A stretch of DNA of 64,000 bases from Gautieria morchelliformis (GCA_015179125.1 WHVA01000143.1:124001-188000), one strand, 5' to 3'. Positions 24,393-36,579 are shown, counted from the first letter of the stretch. The notes: a model not told the origin generated them from the sequence alone. Made by a program: numbers and translations.

Positions 24393-25892
24393 ACCATTGT
24401 GAAGCCGGGATGGTCGTTATGTGGCCACTAGCTGCAGTGACCGGCCATATACGGCCTGGTTTGTGGGAAGTCAAAATGGCTTACAATTAAAAAACAGATC
24501 TAGGCGGTTTTGCTGATGGCGTGGCAGGATCACATGCGTCGCTGGATCTTCCACCTAGGGTTTCGACGGGACCTGGAGCGTAGCAGAAGTGGACGGTGGG
24601 CATGGCGCCGTGGCACGGTCTCTGTTTCTGCGTCATCGCCATCTCTCCGAGTCCATCAGTTCGTGCTGTCCGAAGCATCGCGAGCTCAGAGCGTGAGAGT
24701 TGGTTGGATGTTAGCGCGGTGCAGATGCCATATCAAAGTGCTATGGCAGCCGTCGAAAAATACACCACAGAGAACCTATCACACGCGCTCTTGTTACAGT
24801 AACCCAACTCATCCCCAAGCGCCAAGCGATCACGATCATTACACGGCACCCTATCAAGGAAAATACCGCTTATAACTCACAGGCTGCCTCCATATCTGCC
24901 GCACGTACTTCTCCCGGCAGATGAAATTCCTTCGACGCGAGTCGCCCCCCGCTGTGGATTGTGTGCACATAATGTGCCGCGACCGGATATGCGTAGGTCG
25001 TCGCTGCGTCCTAGCGTCTATAGACTTGCTCGCCCAGCTCCTATACTTACTGCCTTAATTCGGTGGTTTCGGTGGTAGCTGAGCTTTGCTAAAATCGGAA
25101 TCACATCTATACAATTGGATTGGAATCGCAATCGAACGCAGGTTTGAGACTCGCCCTCTCGTATCGCGGCGCCCGATTCGTTTCAGCTCTGCAATTAATG
25201 TGAGTCACTTCGTGCTATAGTGACGTGCACACGCCTATTCTTTGTTCGTTATTCCTGCTCACCACCCCTCGTGCACCGTGATCCACATCCATATCCACAT
25301 CCATATCTACATTCGTATCCATGCATAGTACTGATAGCTCCAACCCAGCACCGACATAACACATTAATCTGCCAGTCCTGATGGATATCCTAACCTGGCT
25401 GTTTGCCAGATGCAGTCGCAGAGATGACTCGGTGTTTTCCCCGTCTGAACAGAAGTAAGTATCTTTTACATTGCTTTGGGTGCCCGTGCCCAGTGCCGGC
25501 ACACCTAGGTGGTACCGTGTGCCCTCTGCGTACATGAAAATGATGTCTGGCATCTGGCAAAGATGGTGAGAATATACTGACAGCGACACTTCGTCACCAG
25601 CAGCTGTATAGGGATGAGTGGTGACCGGTGAAAGGGTAGGTAGGCACAGGCGCCTCACAACTCCAGTGCGACTGCGGAGAGTGCCTCCCACCCCACTCAC
25701 AACGCACCAACATCATATCAGATGCCAGTGCCCTTCTCGCCCGCTTTAGATAACTGGTGATGCCCCTCATGACGGTTCTAACCTGATTGCACATCCCGGC
25801 GAGATAACGTACGTCCCCCTCGCGCTCGGGTCCGTCTCGATCCACCCCATTTCGCTATTCCCAATCGTGACTCGTCGCCGGGACGAATGCGG

Positions 25893-26170
25893 AGGTATGT
25901 GCGTGTGCTCGTGCTGCACCAGAGGGACACTGCCATTCGCGCCCATATATCCCCCTCGTCGCGTTCCCTGTGTGCATGTGAGCGCGTCGGCGTGAGTGTT
26001 GGAATGTGCTTGCGGCGGCGGTCATGGTGCTGGCGCGCACATGCCACATACCACATGCCAAACCACCAGTGATAATCGGTAGCGCGTATGCGCGTGCTGC
26101 TCCAGATGGGACACTGCCACTTCGCATCCGCGTATCTCCCTCGTCGCTCTGCCTATGTGCATGTGAGGCA
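25893..26170. repeat. Diverged tandem duplication, unit about 190 bp
   Basis: About 90 bp at 25893-25985 recur at about 26080-26170, both containing GGGACACTGCCA, then CCCTCGTCGC and TGTGCATGTGAG in the same order and spacing. Copies differ at roughly one position in six. No coding function seen. Confidence 0.7.
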
Positions 26171-26295
26171 TTGGGTGAGCGGGCGCGGGCGGAAGTGTTG
26201 CGTGTGGCTTACCCATCAGTAAGGTTACTTACACGCTATGATTATTTTGCTACTAGCGCTTCGAGCTTGCTTAGTTGCCCTGCTATATCGCTGCA

Positions 26296-26990
26296 ATGGC
26301 TCCATCAATTTACAACCCAAACAGCCCAATTCCTAATCTCGAACCCCTGAAATGGGCCGTCTACCGCTTTCTTGGACGAGAAGTCCTTGAATGCACACGC
26401 CTTGGACGCGGTTTTTTCAACGTGGTAATTCGCATCGCGGTGCCTTTTCAATTTTGCTCCGAGGATCACGTACAACTTGAAAACCGACATGTCTTACCAG
26501 TGGGTCCTCGATAGGCGCACGCGGGAGATTCTCGTCCTCGGATTGCTGGAACAGCGCGACCAGACGCTGCCTGTTCCGCAGATTCATGGATAGGACTGCG
26601 ACCCTTCCGAGGCTGTTGGTGCGCCGTTCTCCGTAATGGAGAGGCTTATGGCGAAGATCAATTGTCCGCGCGGCCAAAGCTGACACCGACGATAAGGTGA
26701 CTCGGTTTCATGCTCTTCATTCCGACCAACCGCACCCCGCATATCTCGACCTCCGACCACCTGGAGCGCATCCTGGCCTACTACAGGCGCGGCGCGTTCG
26801 ATTCCAAGTGGGTCAAGATAAGGCATGCGGGGCTTACGGCGCAGGGTGAGTATGGGGAGGCGAGTGCGGGTGTGGGGCAGAGTATGAACGCGGGGCCGCA
26901 GAAGGAGAGGCATGGGGCGCAGAATCGGACGGCAGCGCATGAGGGCGCCGAGGCCGTTATCAGATATCACACCGCCGCTGGACGTTAGAC
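26296..26990 (+). pseudogene. Aminoglycoside-phosphotransferase-type kinase remnant
   Basis: The first exon from the ATG at 26296 reads MAPSIYNPNSPIPNLEPLK to LGRGFFNV. After a putative intron the frame resumes with YQWVLDRRTREILVLGLLEQ, PVPQIHG, an in-frame TAG where the family would have an aromatic residue, then GAPFSVMERL. These resemble the N-lobe of APH-type phosphotransferases common in fungi (an FNVVY-like loop, PVPQ-hG-D, and GAPF-hME). The C-lobe with the catalytic HGDL-type Asp is not recognisable, and the downstream frames (26700-26990) are scrambled. I treat it as a degraded, truncated gene; the family call rests on these short motifs. Confidence 0.45.
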
Positions 26991-28954
26991 GTTGCATGCC
27001 GTGGGGGTTTTCGTAGAAGTTTTGATGGCTTCGTGGTTAGGTGGCTATTTCGCAGGAGGAAGCAACAGAAAAGAAGGGATTGTGTGATGGACTGGCCATT
27101 GAGTCGCTCCACGGATCATCATGCTTCGGGCTTGGGCTTTGTCTCGGTTCAGGGGCGGATCTGTGGGTTGCTGGATCAGCTGCATGTCGGCGGTTGATGG
27201 GATGTTGTGGTGTGTCGTGTGGGTGTGTGTGCGATCGAGGGGGAAGCTAAGGAGTAGTGGCACAGGCATGTTGCGGTTAGAAGGGGTTGAATGAAGTAAA
27301 GTGAAGTGAGAGTAATGTTTTTGGTTTGGGATTGTGACAGAGGTCACTGCTGGGTCATACAGAGCCTCAGGTAGCATGCCGGCCTTGCACTAACAGTTAG
27401 TTTCCGTATTTTAGGTATGAAAATCCATCTTATATTGACAAAAGTATGGGTTTTGATGACCCTATCTACCTATGGGTTATGGGGTATTAGAGAGTTATTG
27501 TAGTATAAAAGAGGGGGAGTTTATCACATGATGAATTGTGTGCCCCCTCAGACCTGGTTGATGCTTCGAAGGTATGCTCACACAAGCCGCTTCAGATTCC
27601 ACCGAACTCAGCTCCACACACACAGGGGTCGATCTCTCAGTGTTCACGCTGCAGAAGGTGCTGCCACTCTGCATCAAGTGTTCTACCAGAGGGACTCACA
27701 TCCTCCCCTTAAGAGCTCACCCTAGCACACTCCTTTCTGCACTTGCTCACTGTGCCCCACTCCTTGTGAGGTAAACAAGAGCGCTCACTTGCTACGCCCA
27801 TGCTAACTTCACTGTAGGTAGTTTCACAGGCGTTGCACTTCCCTTCCCTGTGCAGCGCAATATCTTTTTCCCACCAGGTTTTTTATTGCAAGGCACTGCC
27901 AGGCTTTCTTTTCAGGACCTTTGTTTCAAATGTGCCCGCCCGGCCCCTGCCCCCCTTGTCTTCGCGGCTTGGGAAGCGATCTTTCTCAAATGCGAACTCA
28001 AACACGGGTAGATACTCCGAGATAGGCGTATCTACCCTTGTTTGGTGGCGATCCGGAGACTGTGGATTTCAATCTCGAACTGCTTACAGATCTGACCGCA
28101 TGCGAATAATAGGGCCGCGTCCTGCTGCGAGATGATAGAAAGGATGAAAGTAGCTCGCCGCCCCCAGTCATATTATTTATTATTTATACTATAAGAGTTG
28201 GGCGTGATGCCAGACAAATGGATAAGTAGGTACTACCCTGAGCATCCTCTATCAAAGGTCAATAACTGCCCTACGGACAAATGGTTGCTGTAAGCCGATC
28301 CATATATATGTGCGAGGGGTGGCAGATGCATCAGCAAAGGCTACTTTCCCGAACGTCGAACGATTGTGTAGGCACTTAGAGTAGAGATCTATGTACGCAC
28401 CGGAAGAGAATCTATCTACCCTGTTGTGTGCGATAACGGGACCTCCGTGAAATTTCCAGAGGTCTGGCATGCCCTGATGGAGGTAGGAAGGCAAAGCGTT
28501 CGATTCAACACTGCCTCGCGGATCGAACAATGAGAGAATATCAGGATGATGACCCTCACCATACATCTCGAAGTCGCCGTTGGTACCGTTGCCACTGGCA
28601 TGTGCCAGCTATGATGAACTTTCCAGCCGGGGCGACAGTCGTTCCTTGCCACACGCAATGTTCGGAATATTAACATCAAGAGCGCTCTAGGTGTGGTGGC
28701 CTAAGGAACTATCACCACGAAGAAGAGCTGAGTTACGGAGGATGGATGGACCTTGTCTGGCCGGGTACTTAGTGCAATGACTGCACTGATTGATCCGACG
28801 GCCGCAAACAGAAGCTAGCTAGGTTTTGTAAGCGAACTAAAGTCACAATAATCATGGATCATAGCGCAGGCTTAGAACAACTAGCAGGATATTTGGATGG
28901 CAAAGTCGCATGTGTGCCTGCGTGACCCACACTGACCCACAACCACCGTCTACC
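26991..28954. other. No supported gene
   Basis: About 2 kb. On the minus strand at about 28250-28690 two frames carry coding-like stretches (for example EMYGEGHHPDILSLF and VAPAGKFIIAGTC) that would need at least one frameshift to join. I could not assign them to a family, so they are noted but not called as a gene. The rest shows nothing. Confidence 0.45.
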
Positions 28955-29910
28955 ATGAAGAAGAAACCTGGGGAGATATCTTCGAACACGCTGAATCTGC
29001 GGTTTATGCAGACCGCGGCAAAGGCACGGCAGGAACGTGAAATCGAAGACGCAAAAAAGAAAGTCAAGACGGAAGAGGAGTGGGAGCTCACACCAGAATT
29101 GCGAGAAAGATGGGGTGTGGATCGCCAGGCGGATGACCAAGCGCGAGTCTCGGTGAGAATACTAATGGCTGTTTCGTCGCTGACTATTGATGTATGTAGT
29201 GTATCCTACGAGCCATCATATCTCCCCTTCGTATTTCCTGGGTTCCCAAGTTCGAGTAAGCATACGATCCCTGCGGGCCGGGTAAAGCCCGAGGCGGACG
29301 AATCGCATGAAGATGGCGAATGCGTAGATGAAATGGAAGTCGTCTCTTACAAGGGGAGACGGAAGTTTGGAAAGTACGGCAAGGAACAGACAGAGGCATG
29401 TAACGACGCTCCCTGTTGGCTAGTCTATAACCAATCAGTAACTTGAAGGAATATGCAATGCCTGCGCCTGCCCCACAGCCGTCTCAAGACAAGAAGTTAG
29501 CACAGCGTGCTAAAACGATTTCGTCACATGGCCGTGCTGCTGCCGGGTCCTCTTCGATGCCTCCCCCACCTCCCTCTACGTCAACTCAAGAGGACAAGTT
29601 ACCTCGGGGTGCTCGAAGCATGTCATCGAGTGGCCCTGGAGCCGCTTCTTCCTCCTTAAAAGCAAGGGAATCCCATTCTTCATTGCAGCGCGGTGTGGCA
29701 ACGCCTATACCGCACAGTTCCACCCCACCTAAGCCGGCCCCTCTTTTGACACAAGGGTTCATGAAGCCAGATGTCGCCCTTCCACGAAAATTTGCAGGCC
29801 GCGCTGCACGGAAAAGGCCTATCGTGGCAGTTCTTAGCATGCCGGACGAGAGTCATATATCCGAGGAACAAAGTAGGGCAAGCAAAAGAACAAAAAAGGA
29901 AGAAGAATGA
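28955..29910 (+). CDS. MPP6-like (M-phase phosphoprotein 6) exosome cofactor candidate
   Basis: From the ATG at 28955 the product starts MKKKPGEISSNTLNLRFMQ and continues with EEEWELTPELRERWG, then YEPSYLPFVFPGF and GRRKFGKYGKE. This order (Ser-x-x-Leu-x-x-x-Phe-Met-Gln near the N-terminus, an acidic Trp-containing segment, then a short F-x-x-F-like and Gly/Lys motif) matches MPP6/MPHOSPH6, a small protein that links the nuclear RNA exosome to Mtr4. A Pro/Ser-rich low-complexity tail (about 29458-29910) ends in a Lys/Glu-rich nuclear-localisation-like stretch (ASKRTKKEEE). A GTGAG...TGTAG segment at 29153-29199 looks like an intron, but its removal (47 nt) breaks the frame, whereas reading through keeps it. 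A junction near 29400-29458 is also unresolved, so exon limits are provisional. Confidence 0.6.
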
Positions 29911-30229
29911 GAGGGATACCAGATCAGATTTGGAAGTCAAGGAGCCCTTAGCAAGTTTGAATCGGTATGTAGCAATCATATACGGATCATTGGTCGTTGA
30001 GCACGATAGACGTAGCATCAGGAAACTAGGAAGCTATGTATCTCTATTCAGTATCATTTGTAACCGCCGAATTACATTTATGAGTAGTACTGATACTGGT
30101 TGTAATCATCGTTTGATTCATATCGCCTAGTAGCCATAAATTGCGTTCCCAGGAACTTGGTTCAAAGGCGCCGTGACTCCACGGGAATGAATTGGCCCTG
30201 GAGCTGGAGTCTGGCACTGGGCTACACGA
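29911..30229. other. Short intergenic gap
   Basis: 3' flank of the MPP6-like gene; nothing recognised. Confidence 0.5.
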
Positions 30230-31285
30230 AGTGCGTACAAAAGCGTGTTTTCCACGTTTTCGTGTCGTAATCGGAGTGAGTTTGGTGACGTTCAAAGAGC
30301 CTCGTGGGCAACAGTAGCCTTTTATAACCAGGCGGGGACGGGAGCAACTCCAAGTACTAAGCCAAGTCGGGGCGGAAGGACGGCAGGTGGCTGGCAGGTG
30401 GCAATCACAGGAAGGCTTTCCGGGGCGGCAAATCGGACCTCCGATAAAATCCCGGGAGGCGGCGAAAGTGTAGGGAAGACACAGGGAAAGGAGAGACTCG
30501 TCCCAAATCCGGAGTGCAAGGGGCAGCCCTCGAGACCGTCACACACGGACAACGGGAAGCAAAGAAAGCGTAATCCTGAAAAGTAATGTTGCCACCCCCT
30601 CCGAGTCTCGAGATGCTCTCTCATCTGCTTCACCAGGTTCGCCGCTTCTTCTGCAAAGTCTACTCCTTATCGACGAACGACTATATACCTACCGTGCTGT
30701 TCGAGGATAACGGCGTGACATGCAGAGCGCCATCAACCATCCATTGGTCCAAAACGCCGCCCACGCCGTTGGAGTACAGGAAGACGGTCTATTGGCCATT
30801 CCCGATTTCCTTGTCTTCGAATTGAAGCTTCCACTTCCTTTTCCAAGGCAATCATCATTGTAGATAAATACGTAGGGGACGTTACAGGAAGTATGGAGCA
30901 CTGCCGTCCACGCCATCATTGACGATCCTGAACTGCAATATTTATCGGGACCCTATCCTATCAGCAGGATCGATCGCCCCCCCCACCATATCTGCAGTTT
31001 TCCCCGGGCAAGATGTCTCCACCTGGACTTTTCAGCACCTCTGCCACAGAGTCCACGGCGTCCTCAGTGGAACCATTACTGATCAGTTATTGGTTCGCAG
31101 ATGTCCTCTACTATTCGCGAAGAAGAGGTGCGGTTACTTCACAGAGGAATATATAGCTAGCGCACTAGAAGGGGATTTCGGGTGGGTGCAGGTCACACGC
31201 TGCGCGGAAGAGAGAAATAGAGGACAAGGCTACGTGAGTTTTGACTTTGCCTTCGTGTGTGTTCGGTTTTCTGAAGCATAGGTTT
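30230..31285 (+). pseudogene. Unrecognised two-copy family, copy B (decayed)
   Basis: Plus-strand counterpart of the gene at 17585-18730. Matching pieces in order: upstream GTGTTTTCCACGTTTTC (about 30245); LSHLLHQVR and VLFEDN (30610-30712); the NHPLVQN stretch (about 30737); FLVFELK (about 30810); AIIIVDKYVGDVTG (about 30850-30893); YWFADVLYYSRR (about 31090); and near 31230-31290 a non-coding match around TTCTGAAGCATAGG. Several frameshifts and stops separate them, and the Ser/Ala-rich middle and the coiled-coil last exon are lost. Between about 30310 and 30590 is sequence with no counterpart in copy A, possibly an insertion. Confidence 0.65.
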
Positions 31286-32162
31286 ACGAAACAGCTATCT
31301 CCTTAAAAGAAGAATAGGTGGCCCTTGGCATGGCGGGCATAGTTGATATCCATTGAGCGTAACATGCCTGAGCTGAATAACTGGAGTTGCAATCGCTGAT
31401 GGCAAGGTTAGCACGTAGCAGTAGTGAGTATCGAGGACTTACTCGCCCATCCGAGACCTGCAAGCGCAGGCATGTTGTTGAGGGGGTGAGGGTGGGAGTG
31501 GCTTAGTACGCAAGGCGCCGCCGTGCCTGCAGTACTCCAACTGTCCCCCGGGCGGATAAAGTATGGGATCTTGTTTGAACTTTGAATTGTTTCGGCTGGC
31601 TTCCAAGGGCGGCGTTGGGGATGCTGCATGCCAGTCTGCGATTCTGCGTGCTTTGTATATGATTTGGATAAGGGCCTAGTATATGACAGGTTGAGCACGG
31701 CATGGGAATATTCATAAGCGTCACGGTGTCATGGGACCTGGGCAGGGCCAGACCGGGTAGTCTGGAGGATGCGCGGTATTTCCAAGTAGGAACGTGAAGG
31801 TTCCATCAAAAACCTGACCCTCGCCGTGTCAAGCGGCAGAACTTCGCGAACGATCTACTACGGCTAGCGGAACTTGACACATGTCAAGCTGTGCGATCCA
31901 AAAGCCGGACGTCTGGGCATGAGTGCGTGGTGATATCATCACCCGCCGGCTTGGCTCAGTGACTGAGTTCACTGATCAACCGAGCTGGTTTGCGCGGGCG
32001 GCCGATATATTCTGAGACTCCACACGGGTATGGAATGTGTCCGGCGCCTACAAGTCACGATGCCGTGGGCCGGGTGGCGCGCTGTGGACCCACACGACCC
32101 CACCTCGAGGCACATCTGAGATCTCTCTCGTCCACTACGTCCACCACTCCACTACTACGCCC
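31286..32162. other. Intergenic; promoter side of the EH-like gene
   Basis: No gene seen on either strand. The last 200 bp become GC-rich and would contain the promoter and leader of the next gene. Confidence 0.5.
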
Positions 32163-34465
32163 ATGCTGCGAATGACGGCGCGCCGCCCGCTGACGCTGCA
32201 TGTGTCCGCGCTGTCGGACGCAGAGTACGCCGCGTTCACCGCTGCGCTCCGCGAGCTCGCCGCCCCCGCCCCCGCCGCCGCGCACTCGGAGAGCGCCTGG
32301 GAGGACGTCGCGCTCGGCGTGCGCGAGGCGCGGGGCTGGCTAAGGGGCCGCTACGGCGCGGTGCTCGACGGCACTGTTATCGACCAGGTCTGTCATGCTG
32401 TTCCCTGTGCATGTCTTACGGCGGTTTCTGACTTCTGACTGTGTTGTTTGTGTTGTTGTTGTGTTGCCTGGCCCTCTCAGATCCTGAAGCACTTCTCGCC
32501 CGAGCTGGCGCCGCAGGACACCCTCACCAGGGGCCAGTTCTTTGCCGTGCTCAGACTTATCGCGCACGCACAGTCCGGCGCGCCCGTTGACGAATCGCTC
32601 GTCTTCGTCCAAGGTGGGTTGCCGTGACGTATTAATTACTTACAAGGCTTACATTACATGCCGGATCCCCAGCCAACCCCGAGCCCGGCTCGCCACAAAC
32701 ACACACGCCCCGCCGCACGGGCGCTGCGTCCACGAAATCAGCACCCCCACCCCCACCGCCCCCGCGTCCGTCCACGGCCCCCGAAAACGCACTGACGACA
32801 GCAACAGCAACGTCGGCGACGACCCCCACCCTGCCCCCGCGCGCCGCGCCGCCGCCGCCGCCCATCCCGCAATCCGCCAACCCGTTCACGCGCTCCCTGT
32901 CCCTGTCCATGCCCACGCCCCGGCCCAGACGTGTCCACCAAGACGCAGAAGACCCGCCCGGCGCCGGCGCGGAGCCGGATATACACACGCACGCTTCCGA
33001 CGCTCCGGTGTCGTCGAACCCGTTCCGCACCCGCACCCGCACGCAGGCCCAGCCTGCCAAGTCCACGCCACCGCCGGCGCCCTCGCTCTCCTCGGCGTCC
33101 TCCTCGTCCTCGTCTCCCTCGAATCCGCGGCAGTACGCCTACGCCTACGCATCGCCGCCGCTGCCCCCGCGCAAGCCGCCTGCGCCTGCGCTCCTCCCGC
33201 CGCCGCGCCACGCTTCGCTCACCACGCCGCCCGCGCCGAAATACCGTGTCCACAGCACCCCAGCTCCACCGGTGTCGTCTTCCGCCAAATCGTACTCCCT
33301 CGCGAGCCCCGCGCTCCTCCCGCCCCCGCCTAAGCCGCCCAAGCCGCCGCAGGCGACGTCCCCGCTGATCAAGCAGAGCCTGCAGGCTGCGAAAGGCGCG
33401 CAGAGCGTAAAGGAGGTTATGGATGGGCTGAGGAGGGAGAGAAGGCTGGAGGTTATTAAGAAGAGCGGGGGTGCGGAGAGGAGCTCGAGCGGGAGCAGGA
33501 GCAGGAGCCCGAATGGCGAGGGGGCGCTGTACCGCGGCGTGAGCCCGCCGCACTCGTTTTATGATGTCGCCGCTGCGCGCATTGGGCGCACGGCGTCGCC
33601 CTCGTCGTTCTCGACTTCGTCGGGCATGTCGGACGCGGGCGCGCAGCCGCAGCGCGCGCCGTCGACGACGACAATGTCGACGACGCCGAAGATGCTCCCG
33701 CTGCACTCGCCGTTCGCGCACGTCGTGACGCCCGACACCCCGGTCTCGCCCGGGCCCGGGCCCGACCCCGACCCCGAGCCGTCCTCCCCCGCTGCATTCC
33801 CCACGACTTCGCCCGGCGCGGCGCCGACCGCGTATTCGCCCGGGTATTCCACGTATTCCCCGGGGCACTCCCCGGGCGCGCGGCGCACTAAATCGCTGCA
33901 CCACCCCAGCCCCGGGTCGACGCACGCTGCACAGACACAGACACAGACACAACAAGCACAGACACAGACACAGTCCCCCACGCACGCGCAGGGCCCGCCG
34001 ATGCCGCCGCCGCGGCGCCGGCGTCCGGAGAGCGTGCAGGTCCCGCCGATGCACGGGCGGCGGGCGTCCGCGTCCGTGTTCGGCACGCCCCCGCACAGCG
34101 CGCAGAACGCGGCGCCGCCGGGGCCTGCGCCGGAGCCGACGATGCGGGACGCGCTGCAGCGGACGCTCGCGACGCTGCGCCCGGGCGCGGGGTTCGAGAG
34201 CGCGCGGGTGAAGGCGGAGGGAAGGGTGTGGCCGGGGGGGTACGTGAAGGGGCTGGCGAAGGGGCGGGAGGGGGAGGGGGAGGGGGGGAGGTTGGTGGGG
34301 AGTGGAGGAAGGGGGGGGAGTGTCGATGGGGATGATGAGGGGGATGGGGGGTTTGGGCAGGATCGGGAGTGGGGCGTGGGAGAGGGGGGGGGGGAGGGTG
34401 GGGTGGAGAGGGACGAGCTGAAGATGCCGGTGAGGCCGGGGGAGGGGTGGACGGCGCTTACGTGA
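32163..34465 (+). CDS. EH-like-domain protein with long Pro/Ser/Gly-rich tail
   Basis: Three exons, 32163..32387, 32481..32613 and 32673..34465, with GT-AG introns of 93 and 59 nt and consistent phases, give 716 residues. The first about 120 residues form a helical module ending VIDQILKHFSP, LTRGQFFAVLRLIAHA and VDESLVFVQANPEP. This resembles Eps15-homology (EH) domains, EF-hand-like modules that bind Asn-Pro-Phe peptides in endocytosis and membrane traffic. The rest is disordered: polyproline, Ser and Thr-Gln repeats, then a Gly/Glu-rich end ending MPVRPGEGWTALT. A short conserved island (SLQAAKGAQSVKEVMDGLRR, about residues 470-490 in rough count) interrupts the low complexity and may be a helical binding motif. 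Base composition is extremely GC-rich, which opens long spurious frames on the other strand. An alternative ATG is at 32172. Confidence 0.75.
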
Positions 34466-34495
34466 ATCACGGGTGCATGCGCATATTATACGAGT

Positions 34496-34742
34496 GAGTA
34501 GAAGGACCGGCTGGCGACCGTCGCGGCTTGATAGCAGACATACACGAACGCGGGGTGTTGTACGCAGTAGATGCATATATTATTTGCATTTGCGGCCCTA
34601 AGTACATCGGATCCGCACAGAGGACCGCGCCCCTCATGAGCGCGTCTGGGGGGAATTAAGTATCGGATACAGTATAGTACAGCGCAACGGTCATAAAAAA
34701 AAGCAGAGAATCTTTCAGGTTAGTTTATAATAAGTGCCAGGC
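34496..34742 (+). repeat. Duplicated 3' flank, copy 1 (matches 49466-49710)
   Basis: The 245 bp just downstream of the EH-like gene (from AGTAGAAGGACCGGCTGG to ATAATAAGTGCCAGG) recur at 49466-49710 with about 10% difference and small indels. In both places it runs into RlpA-like coding remnants on the minus strand, so this is a segmental copy of the EH-gene 3' flank plus its neighbour. Confidence 0.9.
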
Positions 34743-34915
34743 GACGCCAGGAAGACGTCCATGAGTTCGTTGACATTCGTAAAGCATGGTTCAAATACAT
34801 TGTCGCCGCCTTTCTCGCGTTATTTAGCACGTTGCAATGGCTAACACGGCGCCATGGCAACACGGTAAATAATGCGAGACAAGTGAGGATGATGTATTTG
34901 AACATGCTTGACGAT
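34720..34915 (-). pseudogene. RlpA-like secreted protein, fragment with inverted repeat
   Basis: Only two pieces remain: the signal-peptide start on the minus strand (MFKYIILTCLALFT, beginning at 34904) and the C-terminal end shared with the 49.7-kb copy (stop near 34720). Directly behind the start lies a plus-strand copy of the same 5' segment: 34785-34826 and 34866-34906 are diverged reverse complements separated by 39 nt. The double-psi barrel domain itself is deleted. Confidence 0.7.
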
Positions 34916-36579
34916 TGGCAGCAGTAATGCCCAGTGAAAACAGACTCTGGCCAGATATGGTGTGATATGGCAGCCAAATGACACCCCGCACTCGCCAGAC
35001 ATCGCCAGATAATTGAGACTATGCCATCGCCCAAAATCGCAGATTTGCTTCGAGGACTGGCCAGATCTGGCGCACCATATGTATTAGTATTTCCAGTATA
35101 TGGCCCTGTATGGCGGATTCTGGTCTCCATTTAATAGTTGATAATATAATATATTTGCATATAGATATAGATAGATACATTGGACTAGAAAGGTCACTAC
35201 AGTAGTAGCTCGCCAGTGACGCATCGACGTTGGCCACGCTCTCCAGCCCCAGCCCCAGGCCCTTGCGCCACTTCGTGGGGGACTCGTCCCTGGGCCCCGC
35301 CGACATGAAACTTGCACTCAGCCGCGCCGCTGAACTCCCCTGCAGGCGCTGTCTTGAAGAACTCCCGCCGTCTGGGGCACACACCTGGCCCTGTCCCCGC
35401 CCCACAAAAACGCGTGCCCCTGCAGTCCATACCAACGTCCCGCGCCACACACCGCGGCCGCGCTCGCGCCGTAGCTGCCTATTAAGTTCTCGAGGTCGCT
35501 CCCCGCACCCGCCTCACACGGGCAGTGCGCGTCCTCCACGGGGAAGCCCCCCACGTCGCGGTGGGCGTGGGGATCGTGCGGGAAGGTGCCACCGCTCGGG
35601 GACAAGTTGGGAAGAGCTTCATGAGCTCGTGCCTGGTGGGCTGCGGTGGGAAAGACCCGCCGTGAGGTGGGAGGGCGGTGCGGGATGTGGGATGTGAGGG
35701 GTGGGATGGTGGATTCTAGGAAGCACGAAGTGGCGTTCTGTGCGAGACACGAGGGACTGGGCAAGGGGAGGTACCATCGGTATAAGTTCATGTCCTTGCG
35801 CTGGAGGGCGGTGGGAGATATGAAGCCTGGGAGGGGAGGCTGTTAGTGTTATGTGAGGGGAACTACCTACCGCCTACCGCTTCCCATATCCATACGTTGC
35901 CAAGTCCCGCCGCAACCCCAAATCCGAGCTGAAATGAATGCATGAAAAATCGAGGCAGGAATAAGTGAGAAAGGAGAAGGAAAGCGTCAGTATAATATGT
36001 ATATATGCGCCATGTATATAACGTACGGCACGAATGTACCTTCCGAGATGCAACGCGGCTGACGATGAGGCTTGACTAGTGACTCGTTGCACGTGGTTTG
36101 GTACAGAGGCAGAGGACAGGGCAGTAGCCAGAAGCAAGAAAGCAGGGACTAACGGCTAGAGTAGGGGGGTCATTGCGCGCGAGACAGAGAAGAGAGACAG
36201 CAGAGCGGGAGCGCACAGCGGAGGCCTCCGAGCACTACAGCTGCTGACGGCACGATCTCGGGATCACGCAGGTGCATAGCGTGAGGTGAGTGACGTGACT
36301 GTGGAGCCGGAGAGCTACGCTATCGAGCGAGCACGCAGCAGCTGAGGAGATACATGGTCAGGAGTGCAGTGATACACGCCGGCGATCAGAGAGTGTACTA
36401 GACTCAACGACAATGACAACAGGGCGGCGACTTTGCGTGTAGTGAACTAGCGATGGCATGGTGGTGGGTGACGTGGAGAGAAAGGGGAAATTTCCATGAG
36501 GCAAACAAGAACCCAACCCAGATTGGAGCTCACCGTATTTTTTCGACATTTTTAATATTTTATTTGGTAAAAATATGTT
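34916..36579. other. No assigned gene; coding-like minus-strand stretch at 35180-35800
   Basis: On the minus strand about 35800-35180 gives a coding-like series in two frames (FPHDPHAHRDVGGFPVED, then DLENLIGSYGASAAAV, then ESPTKWRKGLGLGLESVA). Their Cys, Gly and Trp pattern suggests a real but frameshifted gene, which I could not assign to a family. From 34930 to 35130 the motif CTGGCCAGAT is repeated with variations. Between 35850 and 36579 nothing is recognised; the LINE begins somewhere near the end. Confidence 0.4.

Larger units (their letters stand above)
23791..26295. other. Gene-poor stretch with small repeats
   Basis: About 2.5 kb without a supported gene. It contains a perfect hairpin (24366-24392), a short CCATATCCACAT-type tandem array (25279-25325) and a diverged tandem duplication (25893-26170), listed separately where strong enough. 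Confidence 0.5.

Noticed and set aside
32738-34576. 612-codon open frame on the minus strand across the EH-like gene
   Set aside because: It is the shadow of a very GC-rich coding exon: Arg/Pro-rich with no domain, while the plus-strand frame has consistent introns, an EH-like module and a proper stop.
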